Shown here: one piece after another, positions 8,579 through 17,429 of the stretch
Numbering within the stretch: position 1 is the first letter of the stretch
How the letters are laid out: each line of letters begins with the position of its first letter
Assembly (NCBI GenBank): GCA_002705265.1
Contig: PAHR01000026.1
Location: 1 to 64,000, forward strand
Reading direction: 5' to 3'
Length of the DNA stretch: 64,000 nucleotides
Source: Pelagibacteraceae bacterium
GTDB taxonomy: Bacteria > Pseudomonadota > Alphaproteobacteria > HIMB59
Position numbers and translations under genes: made by a program
Notes under the pieces: model-generated
Seen by the model: the letters and a program-made list of their open reading frames with translations, nothing else
Told to the model about the DNA's origin: nothing
Database searches by the model: none

Positions 8579-9925
8579 ATGGGAATACCTACAAATTGTG
8601 AATACCTTATTATAGGAGCGGGAATTCATGGGTTAAGCACAGCTTGGCACCTTTGTCAAAAATTATCAAAAAAAGGTCAGTTAAAAGAAAATTCAGTTGT
8701 TGTGCTGGAAAAAACAAAAGTAGCAGATGGTGCAAGTGGTGTAGCATGTGGAATTGTTAGAAATAATTATTATCAGCCAGCTATGAGAAGATTAATGGAT
8801 CACTCTATAAAAGTTTGGAATGCGAATGCAGATGCTTTAACTTTTAAGCCTGTAGGTTATATGCAAATAAATTCTGAACTAATGCGTGAAGGAATGTCTG
8901 AAGTTTACGAGCAACAAAAAGAAATCAATTTTGAATCAACTTTTATTGAAGGCAAAGATGATTGTGATAAATATATGAAAGATCTTTTACCAGATTGGCA
9001 AGCTGAAGATATTACTTCTGTTCTCCATGAGAAAAATAGTGGTTATGGAGCTAATAGAGGAGCTATTGAAGGTTTTTATAAATTAGCTTTAAATGCAGGA
9101 GCAAAAGTTTTTGAAGGAGTTGAGGTAACAAATTTATTGTCTTCGAATGGTAGTGGATCAATATCTGCTGTTGAAACTTCCGAGGGTAAAATTGAATGTA
9201 CTCAACTTGTAGTAGCAGCAGGACCTTGGGTTAGAAAATTTTGGGAAATCTTAGAACTTCCAAATACAGTTAAAATAAAAAAACCAGATGGGACTTTCAC
9301 AGAAGACTTACAAATGTGGTCATATATGGCTTTGGAAGAAGGTGAACTTGAAGTAGATCCCCATTCTTTTAAAACTTCTAATGGAAAAGAATACCCAGTG
9401 ATTCATGTAGATACTGAAGCAACTTTAATTTCTAATAAAACAGGTGAAGTTATTCATGAGAATGAAATGTGGGGTTTTTATTATAAACCTGATGTTTATA
9501 GAAATTGTATTCAAGGAGGATCTTCTCCTTATGATATTCAAAAATCCAATAAAGATGTTGCAGTAGATCCTTATGGTCATAATTCTCTTGAGTTTCAACC
9601 CACAGCTTTTTTTGAAGATAAATGGACTTCTGCAATGGCTTTTTGTCAAAAGCAATTTGATGGATGTCACGGAAAATATAGAAAACAAAAAGGTGGAGGA
9701 ATTGGTTGTGTAACCCCAGACCGTTTTCCTGTCTTTGACCAATATAAAGAAAACGTTTATATTATTGCTGATGCTAATCACGGCTATAAAATGGCTGGTA
9801 TAGGAGATTTAGTTTCAGAAGAATTATTAGGAGGAAAATCTGATATTTTAGAACCTTTTAGATTTTCTAGATATGAAGAAGGGAAATTACATCCGGTCTC
9901 TAAGAGCCCGTTCCCTTGGAGTTGA
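8579..9925 (+). CDS. FAD-dependent amine oxidoreductase, DAO/SoxB-like
   Basis: A protein of 448 aa with an N-terminal dinucleotide fold (LIIGAGIHGLSTAWHL, near residue 10) and a C-terminal DAO-family flavin segment (ADANHGYKMAGIGDLVSEEL). It belongs with sarcosine oxidase beta/glycine oxidase-type flavoproteins that oxidise secondary or N-methyl amines. It lacks adjacent delta, alpha and gamma subunits, so it probably acts alone or with the genes that follow: a GS-like ligase and a glutamate-synthase-like trio. A mid-protein stretch (about 235-320), rich in acidic residues, looks like a family-specific insertion. A good Shine-Dalgarno supports this start. The substrate is unknown. Confidence 0.8.
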   Translation: MGIPTNCEYLIIGAGIHGLSTAWHLCQKLSKKGQLKENSVVVLEKTKVADGASGVACGIVRNNYYQPAMRRLMDHSIKVWNANADALTFKPVGYMQINSELMREGMSEVYEQQKEINFESTFIEGKDDCDKYMKDLLPDWQAEDITSVLHEKNSGYGANRGAIEGFYKLALNAGAKVFEGVEVTNLLSSNGSGSISAVETSEGKIECTQLVVAAGPWVRKFWEILELPNTVKIKKPDGTFTEDLQMWSYMALEEGELEVDPHSFKTSNGKEYPVIHVDTEATLISNKTGEVIHENEMWGFYYKPDVYRNCIQGGSSPYDIQKSNKDVAVDPYGHNSLEFQPTAFFEDKWTSAMAFCQKQFDGCHGKYRKQKGGGIGCVTPDRFPVFDQYKENVYIIADANHGYKMAGIGDLVSEELLGGKSDILEPFRFSRYEEGKLHPVSKSPFPWS

Positions 9926-9945
9926 TGTAGAGGAGGAAAAGTAAA

Positions 9946-11406
9946 ATGACACCATTAGAGACATACGTAGCAGACAAAGAAAGAAATGAAAACGTTAAAA
10001 AAGTAAGAAAAAAAATAGATGAGCTTGGCATAGATTATATTTATTATCAGTTTATTTCAGTAACAGGAAGAATAGTAGGTAAGGGCGTTCCCGCAGATCA
10101 TTGGGAAAGTATGGCTAAAAAAGGTTTCCAATTGGTTTATGGAGCAACAGCAAACTTATTTACAAATAGGCATGGCAACTATATTGGATATGGACCAGAA
10201 GCTCATGAATTAGTTGGTATTCCTGATCCAGAAACTTTTATTCAAATTCCTTGGGACAAAAGAATTGCTAGAGTTTTTTGTACTTGTTTTAGAAATAGAG
10301 AAGAAGAGGAAAACCCAGGTGGTTTTTTAACTTCTGATTGTCGAGGAAACCTAAAAAGACAACATAAAGATTTTAAAGACAAGCACGGACTAGAATTAAG
10401 AGCAGGTACTGAGCCTGAGATGATGTGGTTAACTAAAAAAGACGATGGCACTCCAACAGGATCAGGTTTTTCAAAACCTTATTGCTATCATATTGATCAA
10501 TTTGAATCTTTAAGACCTGTTTATATGAAGGTTATTGAATACTCAAGAGCAATGGGTCTTGATATAATTCAAGGCGACCATGAGGACGCACCAGGCCAAC
10601 TTGAACTTAACTTTAATTATGATGAAGTAGTAAGAAATGCTGACAGACTCTCAACATATAGGCAAATTTGTGCACAAGTAGCTAGAGAGTTTAATTTAAT
10701 TGCATGTTTCTTATCTAAACCTTTTGTTGGTGTTTCCGCATCAGGATGTCATACGAATATTTCATTATGGAAAGAAGGGTCTGATAAAATAGTTTCTTGT
10801 GGTAATAAACAACTTCCAGGTATGGAACAAGTTTTTCATCATAGAGAAGGTGGTGAAAATGTATTTATGCCTGATACTGATGATAGAAGAATACCAGGAA
10901 AAGTAGGGTTACATGCAATAGGTGGTGTAATGGAACATCTTCCTGCGTTAACAGCTTTAGGTTCTTCCACAGTTAATTCATATAGAAGGCTTTGGGATGC
11001 TGGTTTTTGGGCTCCTGTTTATGCTGATTGGGGTTATCAAAATAGAACTTGTGGTTTAAGAGTTTCTGCTCCTGGACGATTTGAATATCGATCAGTTGAT
11101 TCAGCTCATAATCCATATCTGATGGGTTCAGGTTTATTAGCTGCTTTTGATCACGGCATTGACGAAAAAATGGATCCTGGAAAACCTGAGCAAGCAAACA
11201 TGTATGAAGCAAACGAGGGTAAAGAAAAACTTCCAATGACCTTAGGTGAAGCACTTGAAAAATTAGACAAAGATGAACGTATTCAAGGAGCATTACCAGG
11301 AGACATGTTAAGAGTATTTACTGAATATAAAAGAGATGAATGGGAAGAATTCCTAGCAACTCCAACTCAGTGGGATCTTGATAAATATTTGGATTGTTTG
11401 CCATAA
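9946..11406 (+). CDS. Glutamine-synthetase-family ligase (paralogue 1)
   Basis: A 486 aa protein with GS catalytic-fold motifs: GTEPEMM (metal-binding Glu pair), GDHEDAPGQLELN, SGCHTNISLW, NSYRRL, and NRTCGLRV followed by RFEYRSVD and NPYL. It lacks the tyrosine loop used for adenylylation of GlnA, so it belongs with GlnT/GmaS/PuuA-like ligases that gamma-glutamylate amines or ammonia with ATP. It sits between an amine oxidase and a second glutamate-synthase-like set, which suggests that a gamma-glutamyl amine or glutamine passes directly to that complex. AGAGGAGG precedes its ATG. The acceptor amine cannot be read from sequence. Confidence 0.83.
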   Translation: MTPLETYVADKERNENVKKVRKKIDELGIDYIYYQFISVTGRIVGKGVPADHWESMAKKGFQLVYGATANLFTNRHGNYIGYGPEAHELVGIPDPETFIQIPWDKRIARVFCTCFRNREEEENPGGFLTSDCRGNLKRQHKDFKDKHGLELRAGTEPEMMWLTKKDDGTPTGSGFSKPYCYHIDQFESLRPVYMKVIEYSRAMGLDIIQGDHEDAPGQLELNFNYDEVVRNADRLSTYRQICAQVAREFNLIACFLSKPFVGVSASGCHTNISLWKEGSDKIVSCGNKQLPGMEQVFHHREGGENVFMPDTDDRRIPGKVGLHAIGGVMEHLPALTALGSSTVNSYRRLWDAGFWAPVYADWGYQNRTCGLRVSAPGRFEYRSVDSAHNPYLMGSGLLAAFDHGIDEKMDPGKPEQANMYEANEGKEKLPMTLGEALEKLDKDERIQGALPGDMLRVFTEYKRDEWEEFLATPTQWDLDKYLDCLP

Positions 11407-11425
11407 AAAACAAGGAGTAAGTAAT

Positions 11426-12373
11426 ATGTGCGGAATAGCAGGAGTAATAAATAGAGCTAGCAAGACAGTTAATGTTGGTGAACAAATGAAGTTAATGCTT
11501 CAAGGAATTAAACATAGAGGCCCTGATTCAACTGGCTATGCTATGTATGGTAAACCAATAAAAGAAGGTTTTATTTTAAGATTTAAAATTTCTGAGAATA
11601 CTGCTGAGCAAAGTAAAGCTAAAGCAGAGGACCCTGAAATTTTAAAAGATCGTAAAAAACAAATCGATAAAATAATGAAAGATCATGGTGCTAAAGTAAC
11701 TAAACAATCTTCTAGTACACCATATGCTTTCCGCTATGAATTTACTTATAAGAGTGAAAATTTAGAAGAGTTAGCGAAAGCTATTGAATCGGTTGAAAAA
11801 GCAGAAATACTTTCAATTGGTAAAGGCCTTGAACTCATAAAAGACTTAGGAGATGCTACTACCGTTTCAGATCAGTATGGGTTAAGTAAATTTATGGGAA
11901 CTCATGGTATTGGTCATACTAGAATGGCTACAGAATCGGATGTTGACATTAAATCAGCACATCCATATTGGGCTTTTCCTTATCAAGATGTTGCCGTAGT
12001 TCACAATGGCCAACTTACTAATTATTGGGGCAATAGAAGAATTTTAGAAAGAAGTGGTTATAGATTTAACTCAAACTGTGACTCTGAAATTATTGCTGTA
12101 TACATTGCCGATAAAATGGCAAATGGTATTGATCTTGAAAAGGCAATGCATGATAGTCTTGATGAACTAGATGGTGTATTTACTTATATTGTTTCTACAA
12201 AAGATAAGCTAGGAATGGCTAAAGACCATATGGCTGCAAAACCAATGGTTATATATGAAGGTGATGATATTGTTGCTTGTGCCTCAGAGGAAGTTGCAAT
12301 TAGAAATATTTTTCCTCATGAAATTACAACGTATGACCCATTTGAAGCGGAGGTAAAAGTATGGCAGGGCTAG
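11426..12373 (+). CDS. glxB: Class II glutamine amidotransferase, GlxB/MgsA-like (set 2)
   Basis: The start is the ATG at 11426, not an upstream in-frame one, because it places the nucleophile at Cys2 (MCGIAGVINRA) and is preceded by AAGGAG (11412-11417). The product is 315 aa. The amidotransferase residues IGHTRMATES, VVHNGQLTNY and NCDSEI are intact. Compared with set 1 (4661) it has a more charged middle section (about residues 50-110). It overlaps glxC by 13 bp. It should release ammonia from glutamine or a gamma-glutamyl amide for the FMN subunit. Whether this trio makes glutamate or N-methylglutamate is open. Confidence 0.85.
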   Translation: MCGIAGVINRASKTVNVGEQMKLMLQGIKHRGPDSTGYAMYGKPIKEGFILRFKISENTAEQSKAKAEDPEILKDRKKQIDKIMKDHGAKVTKQSSSTPYAFRYEFTYKSENLEELAKAIESVEKAEILSIGKGLELIKDLGDATTVSDQYGLSKFMGTHGIGHTRMATESDVDIKSAHPYWAFPYQDVAVVHNGQLTNYWGNRRILERSGYRFNSNCDSEIIAVYIADKMANGIDLEKAMHDSLDELDGVFTYIVSTKDKLGMAKDHMAAKPMVIYEGDDIVACASEEVAIRNIFPHEITTYDPFEAEVKVWQG

Positions 12374-13197
12374 AAAAAAAGAAAACAGCTTTTGATGATG
12401 AGAATTTATCAGGAAGATCTCAAAAATTATTTTTTGATATTACAGAAGAGGAAAACTTTACTTACTATGGCAACCATGATGTTGATTTCAATAAAAGAAT
12501 AGAAATTGATTGTGAAAATTTAAACGGCAATCAATTAAATCAAAAAATTCGTGATGCAATAAGAAATGGTTATGGCACCGTGGCTATCAAAAATCCTGGA
12601 GCTAAACATGCTCTTGGAGTTGGAATTCTTAATAAACTAAATTTAATATTTGAAGGAAGTCTCGGTTATTTTGGAGTTGGCTGTATAGACGGTCCTACAG
12701 TTAGAATTAATGGTAGAGTCGGATGGTCTTGTGCTGAAAATATGATGTCAGGAAAAGTTGTTGTCGAAAATAATGCTGGATCATGTTTTGGTGCAGCTTT
12801 AAGAGGAGGAGACTTAATCGTAAAAGGTAATGCGGGTGCAAGAACAGGAATTGATATGAAGGGTGGAACTATTTTGATAGGCGGTAATGCTGGAGCATAT
12901 ACAGGATTTATGATGCAAAGGGGTAGAATAATTGTTTGCGGTGATGTAAGTGCAAATATGGGCGACTCTATGTATGATGGAATTATTTTTGTTGGTGGTG
13001 ATCCGAAATCACTAGGTACTGATTGTGTTGAAGGAGAAATGAACGAACATGAAGTTAGATGGTTAGAACAAAAATTTAAAAATGCAGAAATTCAACCAAA
13101 AGTTCCCGCATCAAAGTTTAAAAAATATGTAGCAGGTAGGATGCTTTGGAATTATGACAATTTAGAACCTGCAGAAAAGAAAGGTATTTTAGGTTAA
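12361..13197 (+). CDS. glxC: GXGXG-domain glutamate-synthase-like subunit, GlxC/MgsB-like (set 2)
   Basis: A 278 aa beta-helix protein with regular glycine turns (GRVGWSCAENMMSG, GNAGARTGIDMKGG, GNAGAYTGFMMQRG, GDVSANMGDSMYDG), equivalent to the alpha domain of glutamate synthase. It has an N-terminal extension of about 50 residues absent from the set 1 paralogue at 5548. The start codon lies inside the end of glxB, which implies coupled translation. It probably scaffolds the amidotransferase and FMN subunits. The set 2 beta-helix keeps more regular repeats than set 1. Confidence 0.85.
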   Translation: MAGLEKKKTAFDDENLSGRSQKLFFDITEEENFTYYGNHDVDFNKRIEIDCENLNGNQLNQKIRDAIRNGYGTVAIKNPGAKHALGVGILNKLNLIFEGSLGYFGVGCIDGPTVRINGRVGWSCAENMMSGKVVVENNAGSCFGAALRGGDLIVKGNAGARTGIDMKGGTILIGGNAGAYTGFMMQRGRIIVCGDVSANMGDSMYDGIIFVGGDPKSLGTDCVEGEMNEHEVRWLEQKFKNAEIQPKVPASKFKKYVAGRMLWNYDNLEPAEKKGILG

Positions 13198-13200
13198 AGA

Positions 13201-14535
13201 ATGACAAAACGTAATACACAACTATTAGGTCAAAATTCCATATTTACTCCCGAAGTTATGGATGACATTCATATTAAGGCACAATTAGGTCGCTACCGTA
13301 TGCGAGGTATGGCTTTAATGAAAAAAATACCTCATTGGGATGATTTGGTTTTTCTCCCAGGTACTTTAACAAGATTTGTTATAGAAGGTTATCGAGAGAA
13401 ATGTCTTACTGAAACCATAATTGGTCCAAGAGCAAAAAATCCTATTAAACTTGATATACCTGTCTATATAACAAGTATGAGTTTCGGAGCATTATCCTAT
13501 GAAGCTAAAACTGCTTTAGCTAGAGGGGCTTCAATGGCAGGGAGTGCTACATGTTCTGGTGAAGGTGGAATGATACCTGATGAGAGAAGATATTCTAATA
13601 AATGGTACTATCAGTGTATACAATCTAGATATGGGTTTAATCCTCATCATGCTCAATTAGCTGATGCAATTGAAGTTTTTATTGGACAAGGACAAAAGGT
13701 AGGTATGGGCGGACATCTTATGGGTCAAAAAGTTACAGATCAAGTAGCAGAGATGAGATCTCTACCAGCAGGTATAGATCAAAGATCTCCAGCAAGACAC
13801 CCAGATTGGATGGGGCCAGATGACCTTGCTTTAAAAGTTCAAGAATTAAGAGAACTAACAGATAACCAAGTTCCAATTCAGTTAAAATTAGGAGCTTCAA
13901 GAGTCTATGATGATGTTCGTATGGCAGCTAAATGTGATCCGGATTCAATATTTCTTGATTCTATGGAAGGGTCAACAGCAGCAGGACCACACATCGCTGC
14001 TTCAAATACCGGCATACCTGGAATAGGGGCAGTTAGAGAAGCAAGAAGAGCTTTAGACGATGTTGGTAAATCTGGAGAAATCTCTCTTGTTTTTGCTGGT
14101 GGTATTAGAGATGGTGCTGATATGGCTAAAGCTTTAGCTTTAGGTGCAGATGCAATAGCAATTGGAACCGCTGGTCTTGTCGCATTAAATTGTAATAAAG
14201 ACACACCTGAAGCTGACTATGAAAAAGAAATGGGAGTAGAAGCAGGTTATTGCTATCACTGTCATACTGGTAGATGTCCTGTAGGAGTAGCTACACAAGA
14301 TCCTATTCTTAGAAGTAGATTAGATCCTACTGAAGCTGCAGATAGAGTTTATAATCTTTTAAGTACTATGACTTTAGAATGCCAAATGTTAGCAAGAGCA
14401 TGTGGTAAGACAAATATTCATTCACTTGAACCAGAAGACTTAGCTGCTTTAACTATGGAATCATCAGCAATGGCAAAAGTGCCTCTTGCTGGCACTGACC
14501 TTACCGTCGGTGTTGATAATTATCACTCAATATAG
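13201..14535 (+). CDS. glxD: FMN/Fe-S glutamate-synthase domain protein, GlxD/MgsC-like (set 2)
   Basis: At 444 aa it is a glutamate-synthase TIM barrel with TSMSFGALSYEAKTALARGA, SGEGGMIPDERR, GQKVGMGGHLMG and GGIRDGADMAKALALGADAI. Unlike the set 1 paralogue (6237) it keeps the three cysteines of the 3Fe-4S cluster in CYHCHTGRCPVGVATQ (near residue 352). That suggests it can accept electrons, for example from ferredoxin, and carry out a reductive glutamate-synthase-type reaction. It follows glxC by 3 bp and is followed after 9 bp by an unrecognised Lys-rich protein. Its exact product (glutamate or an N-methylated form) is unknown. Confidence 0.87.
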   Translation: MTKRNTQLLGQNSIFTPEVMDDIHIKAQLGRYRMRGMALMKKIPHWDDLVFLPGTLTRFVIEGYREKCLTETIIGPRAKNPIKLDIPVYITSMSFGALSYEAKTALARGASMAGSATCSGEGGMIPDERRYSNKWYYQCIQSRYGFNPHHAQLADAIEVFIGQGQKVGMGGHLMGQKVTDQVAEMRSLPAGIDQRSPARHPDWMGPDDLALKVQELRELTDNQVPIQLKLGASRVYDDVRMAAKCDPDSIFLDSMEGSTAAGPHIAASNTGIPGIGAVREARRALDDVGKSGEISLVFAGGIRDGADMAKALALGADAIAIGTAGLVALNCNKDTPEADYEKEMGVEAGYCYHCHTGRCPVGVATQDPILRSRLDPTEAADRVYNLLSTMTLECQMLARACGKTNIHSLEPEDLAALTMESSAMAKVPLAGTDLTVGVDNYHSI

Positions 14536-14544
14536 GAGATTAAA

Positions 14545-15027
14545 ATGGTAAAAAATAAAAAAACTTCAAAAAAATCTTCGCTAAAGAAAAAAGCAAAAAA
14601 AGCAACTACTTCTAAATCTAATTATAAAGTTGTAGGAGGGGCAAAGTTAAAAGACAAAGAAATAAAAACATCTAGGGAGAAAATGATAGGCCAGCATATT
14701 GGATATAGATATGACGTTAATTTAATTCCTGATTACAAAAAAATAACTCCTTTTTTGAAAAAATACGTAGATATTATGGGATGGGATGATTTAAATTGGT
14801 TAGAGGATATTCATATGGGATTTGAAGGTGATAATCCAGCTGTGTTTGATAGAAATGCTAATGCTTGGATTACTCTTCCTAAGAAAATGAAACTACCAAA
14901 AGATCAACAAGATAGAGATATGTTAGCAAGAGAATTACTTATTAAATTCCAAATGTCTCCAGATCATCCTTTAGTTCAATTAAAGAGAACATATGCAAAA
15001 GGTGAAAATTTTAAATTAGTTGAATAA
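14545..15027 (+). CDS. Unrecognised protein with Lys-rich N-terminus, last gene of the glx operon
   Basis: A 160 aa protein I do not recognise. The first 35 or so residues are almost only Lys, Ser, Thr and Ala and are probably disordered. The rest is a compact soluble domain with several Trp/Asp residues (IMGWDDLNWLEDIHMG) and a C-terminal MLARELLIKFQMSPDHP helix-like region. There are no membrane segments and no signal peptide. AGGAGA precedes the ATG, and the gene starts 9 bp after glxD, so it belongs to that operon and may be an accessory subunit of the GlxBCD complex. That role is inferred from position only. Confidence 0.75.
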   Translation: MVKNKKTSKKSSLKKKAKKATTSKSNYKVVGGAKLKDKEIKTSREKMIGQHIGYRYDVNLIPDYKKITPFLKKYVDIMGWDDLNWLEDIHMGFEGDNPAVFDRNANAWITLPKKMKLPKDQQDRDMLARELLIKFQMSPDHPLVQLKRTYAKGENFKLVE

Positions 15028-15048
15028 ATTATTTTTAATAAGAGGATT

Positions 15049-15432
15049 TTAATAAATTTTAACTTCTTCTAATCCTTTTTCTCTATCAATAAATTTTTGT
15101 TCTATTTTAATAGCTTCGAATTCTTTATTAACTAATTCAAATATTATTTTTGGATCAAAATCTGCACAAGAATAAACATCAAGTTGTAATAAAGCGGGGT
15201 TAATTTCATCCCAAGTATGTAAAGCTATATGACTAGTTTCTATAATTGTTACTGAAGTCATTCCTTTATTTCCTTTTATTTCACAATATGTTGTATAAGG
15301 ACCACCAAGAATTTTCATATCGATTTTTTTTATTAATTGTCTAATCCAATCAGTTAAAGTATTTATATCTTTGTTAGTAGGTGGTTTTTTAATATTAGCT
15401 CTTATAATTAAGTGTTTATGTTTTACTGTCAT
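15049..15432 (-). CDS. S-adenosylmethionine decarboxylase (SpeD)-like pyruvoyl enzyme
   Basis: A 127 aa protein of the bacterial SpeD fold. The processing segment reads IIETSHIALHTW (Ser67, His68, His72), matching the usual ESH-x3-HTW, and DVYSC supplies the catalytic Cys (Cys89). The residue before the self-cleaving Ser is Thr instead of the usual Glu. SpeD makes decarboxylated AdoMet for spermidine; however, SpeD homologues with ornithine or arginine decarboxylase activity are known, and no spermidine synthase is present in this window. It is the third gene of the reverse gmaS-like operon, so an amine-related role is likely. The substrate is uncertain. Confidence 0.75.
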   Translation of the reverse strand: MTVKHKHLIIRANIKKPPTNKDINTLTDWIRQLIKKIDMKILGGPYTTYCEIKGNKGMTSVTIIETSHIALHTWDEINPALLQLDVYSCADFDPKIIFELVNKEFEAIKIEQKFIDREKGLEEVKIY

Positions 15433-15483
15433 ATCTTTTCTTTACTTTAACTTATTTATTATAAAATTAAAAAATATAATAAA

Positions 15484-16041
15484 CTAATCTGTAATTCTTA
15501 TTAATTCTGATTTTTTCCAATCAGGTATAAATTTAATAATATCAATATCATTTCCTAAACCTGGATTAAAATTTTTATTATGCCAAAATATATTTTCCCA
15601 ATGATCTTCATCTCTATCTAATTTAAAAGGCGAACACTTTAATTTATAATTTGTTGAAAGATGTAAGAAATCTAAATAGCAAGTACCATCTTTTATAATT
15701 TTTTTTTGTATAGTTGAATCTATAGGAAAAGTAGCAAATAATGAGTCTGAAAATTTATGTCGATCCAAAAAATAATCTGAAGATAGAAACTTTTTCATTT
15801 TATCAAATCGAGTAGCTGGGTCGTAGGTTTGTTTATAGGTATGTTCAAACATTTTTGTTGTATTAACAGGATCACTTTCAGTAATTACAACTATTACTTT
15901 ATTTAATTCGTTTCCTTTCTTGTCTAAAAGCATTGGTGACATGGAAGAGTTTGGTTTTCCTCCTTGTACGCGAAATGCCTGAACTCTCGATTGACATTGC
16001 CAGTCTAGAAATTTTTCTCTTAAAATTTCAGGTGAAAGCAT
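15484..16041 (-). CDS. Unrecognised soluble protein between gmaS-like and speD-like genes
   Basis: I do not recognise this family. The frame is open from a TTG at 16077, but the ATG at 16041, 5 bp after the stop of the GS-like gene, is the better start and gives 185 aa. The N-terminus (LREKFLDWQCQSRVQAFR, then GGKPNSSMSPM) is Arg/Gln-rich, followed by a beta-like IVVITES segment. There are no membrane segments or signal peptide. Its tight position in the operon suggests a function tied to the gamma-glutamyl-amine ligase and the SpeD-like enzyme. Confidence 0.7.
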   Translation of the reverse strand: MLSPEILREKFLDWQCQSRVQAFRVQGGKPNSSMSPMLLDKKGNELNKVIVVITESDPVNTTKMFEHTYKQTYDPATRFDKMKKFLSSDYFLDRHKFSDSLFATFPIDSTIQKKIIKDGTCYLDFLHLSTNYKLKCSPFKLDRDEDHWENIFWHNKNFNPGLGNDIDIIKFIPDWKKSELIRITD

Positions 16042-16046
16042 TTTGT

Positions 16047-17354
16047 TTAACAGTCCAGAGTAGTATTTCTTTCCCAATTAGAAAGAAAATTAGCATATGA
16101 TTGCCATTCTTTATTTTTGAGTTTTACATAACTATCGACAAATTGGTCTCCAAATCCTTCTCTAATAATCTTTGAAGATTGAAAATTCCTTATTGAGTCT
16201 AGTAAATTTAATGGAAGTTTTTTAACTTTTCCAGCTTTATGCCCTTCAGTATACATATTTATATCAAGTCTTTTTCCTGGATCTCTTTTGTTTTTAATTC
16301 CATCTAAACCTAAAATAAGACTTCCTGCTTGAAGTAAATATGGATTTGAGGCACCATCCATTAATCTTAATTCAAATCTTCCTGGACCCGGAACTCTAAC
16401 CATATGTGTTCTGTTATTACCTGCCCATGTAATAGAACTTGGAGACCAAGTAGCTCCAGATAATGTTACCGAACCATTAATCCTTTTATAGCTATTTACT
16501 GTTGGATTAAATATTGCGGCCATTTTATCAGCACTATTAACTATACCTCCTAAAAATTGATAACCAGTTTTAGAAAGACCTAATTCATCTTTTTTATCTA
16601 AGAACAAATTCTTTTTTCCAGATTTATCCCAAATTGAAATATGACTATGGCAGCCATTTCCAGTTAAGTTTGAAAATGGTTTTGGCATAAAAGTTGCTCT
16701 CAAGCCATGTTTTTCAGCAATTGTTTTAGTCATAAATTTAAAAAAAGCATGCCTATCTGCTGTCTTTAGACAATCTGAAAAATCCCAATTCATTTCAAAT
16801 TGCCCATTAGCATCCTCATGGTCATTTTGATAAGGTTTCCATCCTAATGAAATCATAGAGTCACAAATTTCTGTGATCACATCATATCTTCTCATTAAAG
16901 CAGATGAATCGTAACAAGGTTTTTCTTGAGTATCTTTAAGATCAGATAAAGAAGTTCCATCAGAATTTACTAAAAAATATTCACATTCAACTCCTGACTT
17001 CATATGCATTCCTAATTTTGAAGCTTTTTCTATTTGTCTTTTAAGTGCTATACGAGGGGAAGCTTCTACTGGCTTACCATCCATATACAAATCTGATGCT
17101 ACCCATGCTATTCTTTTATCCCAAGGAAGTTGTATAACACTATCTCCGTCAGGTATTCCAAACATATCAGGGTCAGAAGGAGACATATCTAACCAAGTTG
17201 CAAAACCTGCAAAACCTGCACCCTCGGATTGAATTTCATCTATAGCTGTTGCTGGAACTAATTTTGATCGCAATACTCCAAATAGATCAACGAAACTAAC
17301 AAAAAAATATTGAATTTTATTTTTCTTTGCATAATTAAATAAGTTTATTGACAT
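16047..17354 (-). CDS. gmaS: Gamma-glutamylmethylamide synthetase / type III glutamine synthetase (GmaS/GlnT-like)
   Basis: A 435 aa protein with the length and opening of GlnT/GmaS (FVDLFGVLRSKLVPA, GAGFAGFATWLDM, DSVIQLPWDKRIAWVA). Catalytic motifs are VECEYFLV, HEDANGQFEMNW, GNGCHSHISIW, NSYKRI, and NNRTHMVRVPGPGRFELR followed by NPYL. There is no adenylylation loop. GmaS joins glutamate and methylamine with ATP to give gamma-glutamylmethylamide, the first step of the N-methylglutamate pathway. The divergent Amt transporter and nearby NMG-type genes support that reading; GlnT (ammonia as acceptor) is the alternative. AAGGAG precedes the ATG. It heads a three-gene reverse operon. Confidence 0.75.
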   Translation of the reverse strand: MSINLFNYAKKNKIQYFFVSFVDLFGVLRSKLVPATAIDEIQSEGAGFAGFATWLDMSPSDPDMFGIPDGDSVIQLPWDKRIAWVASDLYMDGKPVEASPRIALKRQIEKASKLGMHMKSGVECEYFLVNSDGTSLSDLKDTQEKPCYDSSALMRRYDVITEICDSMISLGWKPYQNDHEDANGQFEMNWDFSDCLKTADRHAFFKFMTKTIAEKHGLRATFMPKPFSNLTGNGCHSHISIWDKSGKKNLFLDKKDELGLSKTGYQFLGGIVNSADKMAAIFNPTVNSYKRINGSVTLSGATWSPSSITWAGNNRTHMVRVPGPGRFELRLMDGASNPYLLQAGSLILGLDGIKNKRDPGKRLDINMYTEGHKAGKVKKLPLNLLDSIRNFQSSKIIREGFGDQFVDSYVKLKNKEWQSYANFLSNWERNTTLDC

Positions 17355-17429
17355 TTTAACTCCTTCTTATTGACCGAATGATTTCACAACAAAAATTCAA
17401 TAAAATCAATGTTTTTTTTTATGTTTGTG

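Noticed and set aside
9425-9781. 118 aa reverse reading frame inside the FAD oxidoreductase gene
   Set aside because: It is a shadow of the antisense strand; the forward gene has intact flavin motifs through this region.
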